Shown in pieces: positions 60,601 to 64,000 of a stretch of DNA of 64,000 nucleotides. Source of the DNA: Ascidia mentula (lineage: Eukaryota > Chordata > Ascidiacea > Phlebobranchia > Ascidiidae); NCBI GenBank assembly GCA_947561715.1, contig OX387200.1:20338501-20402500 (forward strand), in the 5' to 3' direction. The notes below the pieces were generated by a model that was not told the DNA's origin, ran no database searches, and saw only the letters and a program-made list of their open reading frames with translations. Each line of letters starts with the position of its first letter. Position 1 is the first letter of the stretch. Made by a program: the position numbers and the translations under genes.

Positions 60601-62604
60601 CTGCCATATACTTCAACTCACTCTGGTGTGAGATAATGCAGGGAAAGCAAATGGAAACAAAGCTTCCAGTACAAGTGGTGACAGACAACAAGTCGCTATA
60701 CACGGCTGCATATACAACAAAAAATGTAGCAGACAAACGTTTGCGTATCGATGTTGGCTCTTTACGTGAAATGATAAATGACTGCGTCGTCACAGAAATA
60801 TCATGGGTACCGACAAAAGAACAGTTAGCAGATTGTCTAACAAAGAAAGGTGCACAAACTGCAAATCTTGGAATAGTACTTTCCACTGGTTGTTTTTCTT
60901 CAAAAAACAAAAGAGAGTGAGATTGTTAATATTAGTTGCTGTTGTACCTTAATTTAATTGTTAATTTAATTGTTGTTGTACCTTGTATTCTACCCTGTTG
61001 GTTTGGATGGATTTACCATGTGACCATGTGACCTTGTGACCGAATGACATTGTGGGTTGGTGATGGTCAAAGTGTTGGTGCTTAGTGCATTGTATGATTG
61101 TATTGAGTTAGGTGCATGGTTGTAGCAAGTTGTTTTACTTTATAGTTAACATTAATTTATATACTTGTTTTATAAATCTATTTGAATAAGATTCTATTTG
61201 AATAAGGTTATATTTGAATAAGACATATATTAAATTCCTGGAATATTGGGTAATGACTCCCAAGAGCTAAAGACTGCTTTCTATAAATACTGTCAAGGAC
61301 TAAAGACTGTCCAACAGGTACAGTAATTTAGCAACAGAATTAATATTGCAGTTTACAAATAATAAAATTTTGTTTCAGCCTAAAGGTAAAATTTATATTT
61401 GTGTGGAAATAATGCATTGAAGAAAACAAAATGTTTATTATGTTTTGGTTATTAATGCCCTGACATAGCTCTTGAAAATGTGTGAAAAAGTTTAGCAGTG
61501 TTTAAGTAAAACATTGCTTGAAGACAAAACTGGTATATACCTGTGATTATAAATCAGGATGTTATCAAGGACATAATTTTGGCTGGTGTCATAATTTTGG
61601 CTGGTGTATATACTATACAGTAGTATATACTGTATATGCATATATTAAAAATGCGTTTTTGAATTTCATTAACAGGGACGAACAAACAAGTTAGTGGATG
61701 CATGTTACTCATTCTGGCAAGGTGGTCTTCTTCCTCTCATCCACAATACACTTGAGGAAGAAGGAGGAGTGGAAGGGGAGGTTGCGGAGGCCCAGGTGAG
61801 AGAATGTTAAATTTGTTTTTGTTTTTTTAGTTTTTGAATTCACAAGAGAATCATGTTGCCTGTAAACTTTTGTATGGTTTGGGAATAAAAAAGGGACTGT
61901 GATATTTCAGTTTAAATTTAGTTAAGGTTGTTACATGACTTAAACTATTTCAAAAATGTGTTGCAGGAAACTTGGTTGTATGACCAAAAAGCACTGCAAT
62001 GTTATGTTCTTCACTGTTGTCAGTCATCATTCGGAGGCCTAATAGACAAGCCAGGAAAGTATGTGTAACTCAATGCCAAATTGTTATTGGTTAATGTGAA
62101 TGCTTCAGCTACATTGATCCTGGAAATCATTCCTCGTTCTGTTAAAAACACTGATGATTTCAAACTCTTGACCTTTATATCACAAGCAGCATAGAAATGT
62201 TTATTTTCCTTGTCTAAAATCAGTCAGCTCTCGTACTCAACACAAATATATTTCGTTTTAATAAGCAATGCCAGGGTCTTTTGCTTTACAAATAACATTC
62301 TATGAAAGAGGATATTTCACCCATAAAGAATATTCCAATGCAATTTGCTTTTAGATCACGAGATTATTATCACACTTGCTATGCATTGAGTGGTTTGTCA
62401 TCCTCACAGCATTGCCCCAACAACCACCAAATTCATGTGGGACCAAAGTCCAACATACTGGTAAGTGTATGTAATGTTGCCAGTTGAATATGTGACAACT
62501 TTTATTTTAAACAGCTCCCGGTCCACCCAGCATTCAACCTTACATATGATTCAGTTCGCAAAGCAATGCACTATTTTAATAAAATATCTTTGGATGATCA
62601 GTGA
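54636..62604 (+). CDS. FNTB: Protein farnesyltransferase subunit beta
   Basis: Eleven exons (54636-54716, 54900-54967, 55129-55201, 55269-55360, 55455-55601, 55714-55890, 56148-56322, 61676-61795, 61967-62058, 62355-62460, 62515-62604) encode 406 residues (human 437). The catalytic beta subunit attaches farnesyl to CaaX-box proteins such as Ras. Alpha-alpha barrel repeats carry the prenyltransferase motifs GGFGGGPGQISHLAPTYAAV, PDGSFTMHDGGECDTRSVYC, EGGMGGCPGTEAHGGYTFCG and GGFQGRTNKLVDACYSFWQGG. The zinc ligands are visible: Asp and Cys in VDACYSFW and His in DYYHTCYALSG. The N-terminus (DRHVEYLFKGL) fits FNTB. Intron 7 (5.35 kb) is swollen by a Copia element. The start was chosen as the first Met after the transposon. 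A poly(A) signal is at 62705-62710. Confidence 0.95.
56358..56769 (+). repeat. Left LTR of the Copia element
   Basis: A 412-bp direct repeat, TGTTAATATTAG to AGCAACA, nearly identical to the right LTR. A TATAAA-like box (TTCTATAAATACTGTC) lies about 60 bp before its end and may be the promoter. Confidence 0.93.
56802..60920 (+). CDS. Copia gag-pol polyprotein
   Basis: One frame of 1,372 codons. The gag capsid region (about 56802-57440) is followed by a CCHC zinc knuckle (CVICDSKMHWAVHC). Then come an aspartic protease (LDTACTRTVCG), an integrase with an HHCC-like zinc region (FGHASKGNLEKLL to CEVCK) and its DDE core (AMDLHE, SDNGLEF, NGLCERH), reverse transcriptase with YVDDF and, last, RNase H (VYTDAAFGN, DNKSLYTAAYTT). 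Integrase before reverse transcriptase is the defining Copia order. The frame looks whole. Confidence 0.93.
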   Translation: MSKKVPPKFKEDLPYVSWRNKIEMWQLVTSVDKKEQAIVVLLDALEGHPKAEKAVSELTKEDLHAIEGMEKLLAKLDACFQGEKVDDAYSAYIAFINFSQKDLSIGDYVIDFEHKYQKMCAHEMKLPDAVLAFKLLEGACLNETQRQLALTFAHDMTFDKMKSALKRIFTSNECSTASNSISTKEEAFVTKKRFFSSNDKVKPKKKLNPLDKFGKISRCVICDSKMHWAVHCPHKQKKEFVQLSEKLEEKVNYILLSETKTNEILVADSFGCAILDTACTRTVCGQKWFNTYLEALNKNFRRKVKVGKAKSIFKFGDGRQVISHQRANIPAHIAGKSCSIDTSIVQDDIPLLLSKTSLKKANTTIDLQHDTVTMFGEKVKLLVSSNGHYCLYILPRRMNKNNQCERILLFEDKLSKSKLTKAILKLHKQFGHASKGNLEKLLKNANSWQEEYTHIIESVIDSCEVCKLHKKPPAKPVVGFSWSEKFNDVVAMDLHELEPSLWYFHIVDMFSRFSSAVIIRNKNASTIVKCFMKYWISIFGAPHKVLSDNGLEFNNSEFHDMCANFNIDIVTTPAYSPWSNGLCERHNKILTDILCKVKADMKCDWDIALAWALSAKNSMINNNGFSPNQLVFGANANLPTVLVNKLPALEEKANSENVGMHIAALHAARRAFVEAESSEKIRRALRSQTRKTGERYDIGQKVYYKRDGSPWRGPAHVLGQDGPVVFLRHGGQYVKVHVCRIEPADAKISVRKQSGDDVENYSSSTDEEEIVDKEVERDNTANVDSHVPVKVKGSLVNKTVLFKQNGEEFSAKVLSRAGKAKGKYKNCFNIEYNTPESKKGMKEWKNFEEVEDLAVTNNDCNVVTEHVYRAVSNTVSFEEAKMAELKSWKENGVYEEVAKGGRGCISLKWVLSLKETNDGIKPKARLVARGFEEVNQDYLDKESPTCTKDGLRLLMCISRQKAWKLNCIDIKTAFLQGEALNRNLHVVPPNEANCPPGTVWKLKKCVYGLVDASRSWYDRVKHFMISVGAKISLLDPALFYWHDGNSLQGMVSVYVDDFMWIGSKQFESSVIERIRQTFKIGKENQNNFKYIGLEVNEGKGMINISQAEYVEQLKQMKILPARKEKLNDELSVEEKDILRMKIGQLLWLCTQSRPDLSFDVCMLASRCKHSTVKDILDCNKVIRKAQADCMMLKYQNLGHNQNLKLVVYTDAAFGNLSDGGSQGAYLLFLVGEDNKCNLLSWQSKRIKRVVRSTLAAETLAMTDGIDAAIYFNSLWCEIMQGKQMETKLPVQVVTDNKSLYTAAYTTKNVADKRLRIDVGSLREMINDCVVTEISWVPTKEQLADCLTKKGAQTANLGIVLSTGCFSSKNKRE
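60924..61336 (+). repeat. Right LTR of the Copia element
   Basis: A 413-bp direct repeat nearly identical to 56358-56769, ending AGCAACA immediately before the GAATT duplication. Confidence 0.93.
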
Positions 62605-63055
62605 TTGCAAAGGAGTTTGTAGAACTTTCTGGCAACAGTCCCAGGGAATAGCAAACACTTGACTGCTTGTAGTGCATTTTGTCATAATCATGATTTTGTG
62701 TTCAAATAAAACGTTTTATACATTTGTGTACTTGGTTATTTATTGCTCTATGTTGCAAGCAAAAAATATGACATGCAATGAAAGAAAGGATGTGCCCTGT
62801 CAGGATAAAGTGCATTTTTTATAAGATGCTTTGATGACAAGTGGCAGGCTAAAATGCCAGTAAATCCGTCAACTTGCCTAGATTTGCTTTGGGATAAATC
62901 AATAAATCAAACTAACAGCTTGTATCTGATTCATTGGAAATTTGCTGTTGCTTAGCCCACATAAAACTTCATACCGAAGAACAACAGTTCGCCATCATAA
63001 AAAAAATATATTTTTCCAAATAAATACACAAGTAAAAATGACTACAAGCAGGTTT
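62605..63055. other. Convergent 3' regions of FNTB and the right-edge gene
   Basis: This 451-bp spacer includes the FNTB poly(A) signal at 62705-62710. No gene was seen. Confidence 0.5.
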
Positions 63056-63915
63056 TCATCCATCTTCTTCAAGCTGCATTTCAACTGATCTGTAACAGAG
63101 ATTGATGTGAAAGCACAGTCACATGTTTTAACTGGATTTTACCTTAATTGAGAAAGCAAGTTTTCCCGTTGACTTCTCAAGGAATTTAAGACCGGATCAT
63201 CTTCAAAATCCAGCTCCTCTATTTCTATACCTTGAAAGAAGGTAAAGACTGTCTTATTTGCAGAATATTAAATGAGAATGTATGCAGGGTTATATTCACT
63301 ACATTTGTACCACACATATATTTATTTAAGCCTGGAAAGCATTATATTACTTTCCAATAGTTGCTTCAAAACATCTTGTGGATTTCCTAAATCTCCTGTT
63401 TTCTGGCTTTCCTCAGACGACGACTTTTCACTCCAACCAGATGTCCCGAAAGCAGATGTTTCGGAACATTTGTCATCTCTGGTTGCACTTGTTTCACCAC
63501 TTAAATGCCTCCTTTGGTAGGGTTTGCTTTCGTTGTCTGTTGTTACAGTGGAATCTGACCTGGCAATTGATCCATTAGTTGTATCATGTTTGTGTGGGGA
63601 CGATGTCTGACTTTCATCAAACAGTCTTGATCCGATAACCTTTACGAGAAAAGGAAAAAATTAGGTGGCAAATTTAAAAAATGCAATTTCTGTTCTTACT
63701 TTTTTAACAATAGTTGTTGTTGGGGATTGTTCATGCTTTTTGCTTTTCGTTTTTCCTTTTCTGTGCAACATAAACCAACATTACAATCATATTTCTATTT
63801 GTGCAGTCAACAAAAGCAATACCTAGATTTGGTTCTGCTTGCAGATGAACTTAGAGTAGATGTGGGACTGACAGCAGCCTTGGATGACTTTTTCTTTGCA
63901 TCCACAATAGTGACT
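63056..63915 (-). CDS. Last five exons of an unrecognised gene, running off the right edge
   Basis: Exons 63915-63823, 63760-63700, 63639-63351, 63230-63143 and 63089-63056 join in frame and end at a stop at 63056. They encode about 187 C-terminal residues. The sequence is Ser/Thr/Lys-rich and probably disordered (KKKSSKAAVSPTSTLSSSAS, then KGKTKSKKHEQSPTTT). It ends in a short conserved-looking acidic helix (IEIEELDFEDDPVLNSLRSQ). The start lies beyond the window. I do not recognise the family. The basic Lys/Ser stretches suggest a nuclear or cytoskeletal regulator, but this is only an impression. Confidence 0.65.
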
Positions 63916-64000
63916 CTGAACAGACAACAATTTACGCAAAACGGATCAAGACAAAATAAAAATTATACATACACACTACCAAGAATCGCATGGATATACA

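Larger units (their letters stand above)
56358..61336 (+). mobile_element. Copia (Ty1-type) LTR retrotransposon, whole-looking, young
   Basis: A 4,979-bp element lies in intron 7 of FNTB, in the sense orientation. The LTRs (56358-56769 and 60924-61336) begin TG and end CA and are almost identical. The flanking 5-bp duplications (GAATT at 56353-56357 and 61337-61341) match exactly. A primer-binding site complementary to initiator methionine tRNA (TGGTAGCAGAG) follows the left LTR, and a purine-rich tract precedes the right LTR. The internal region is a single long gag-pol frame in the Copia domain order. The near-identical LTRs indicate a very recent insertion. Clade placement is untested; the GalEa/Cico group known from ascidians and fish is a reasonable guess. 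I see no break. Confidence 0.95.

Overview
The window looks like a piece of a compact chordate genome. An ascidian tunicate of the Ciona type fits best: AT-rich, many short introns (about 100 to 600 bp), closely packed genes, and a mix of chordate-type genes (TMEM145, FBXO39, TIMM29, MINDY4, PYCR3) with a gene vertebrates lack (UDP-galactopyranose mutase). The species is inferred from style and gene content, not proven. Exon models were read by hand from GT/AG signals, and all complete models keep frame across every junction.

Layout, left to right. An internal exon of an unrecognised minus-strand gene touches the left edge. Then LYSMD1/2-like (-), an unrecognised ten-exon gene (2945-6131, +), a seven-exon UDP-galactopyranose mutase (6833-10814, -), FBXO39 (13002-15822, +), a small secreted CULT-domain protein (16208-16919, -), ING3 (17503-19703, +) and the GPI-anchor enzyme PIGO (21040-27295, 14 exons, +). 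PIGO is followed by decayed partial duplications of its own 3' end. Next come a TKL/RIPK-like kinase with a 30-bp coding minisatellite (30098-32229, -), TMEM145 (35142-39346, 14 exons, -), TIMM29 (39631-40272, -), ANAPC13 (41002-41347, +), a secreted thioredoxin-like protein (42059-43483, +), PYCR3 (44014-46443, -) and an intronless MINDY4 (46905-48839, -). FNTB (54636-62604, 11 exons, +) and the 3' end of an unrecognised gene (63056 onward, -) close the window.

Two large, apparently intact mobile elements sit around FNTB. The first is a 5.06-kb DNA transposon (49538-54594) with a perfect 8-bp target-site duplication. Its inverted ends are built from arrays of a 20-bp GC-motif repeat. It carries two convergent spliced genes: a HECT-type E3 ubiquitin ligase and an integrase-fold (rve, DDE) transposase. 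Both genes begin with an equivalent 67-bp exon that encodes a zinc ribbon with identical cysteine spacing and ends in the same intron phase. I know of no described superfamily with this combination, so it is the main discovery candidate. It inserted 33 bp upstream of the FNTB start codon, between the divergent MINDY4 and FNTB genes. The second element is a young, whole-looking Copia LTR retrotransposon (56358-61336) in intron 7 of FNTB, in the same orientation as the gene.

The host genes are unrelated housekeeping and signalling functions: ER GPI-anchor synthesis, prenylation, chromatin reading, the anaphase-promoting complex, mitochondrial import, proline synthesis and deubiquitination. Apart from several head-to-head pairs that may share promoters, I see no functional cluster. 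Smaller repeats include a tRNA-derived SINE, hAT-like MITE candidates and several dispersed families.
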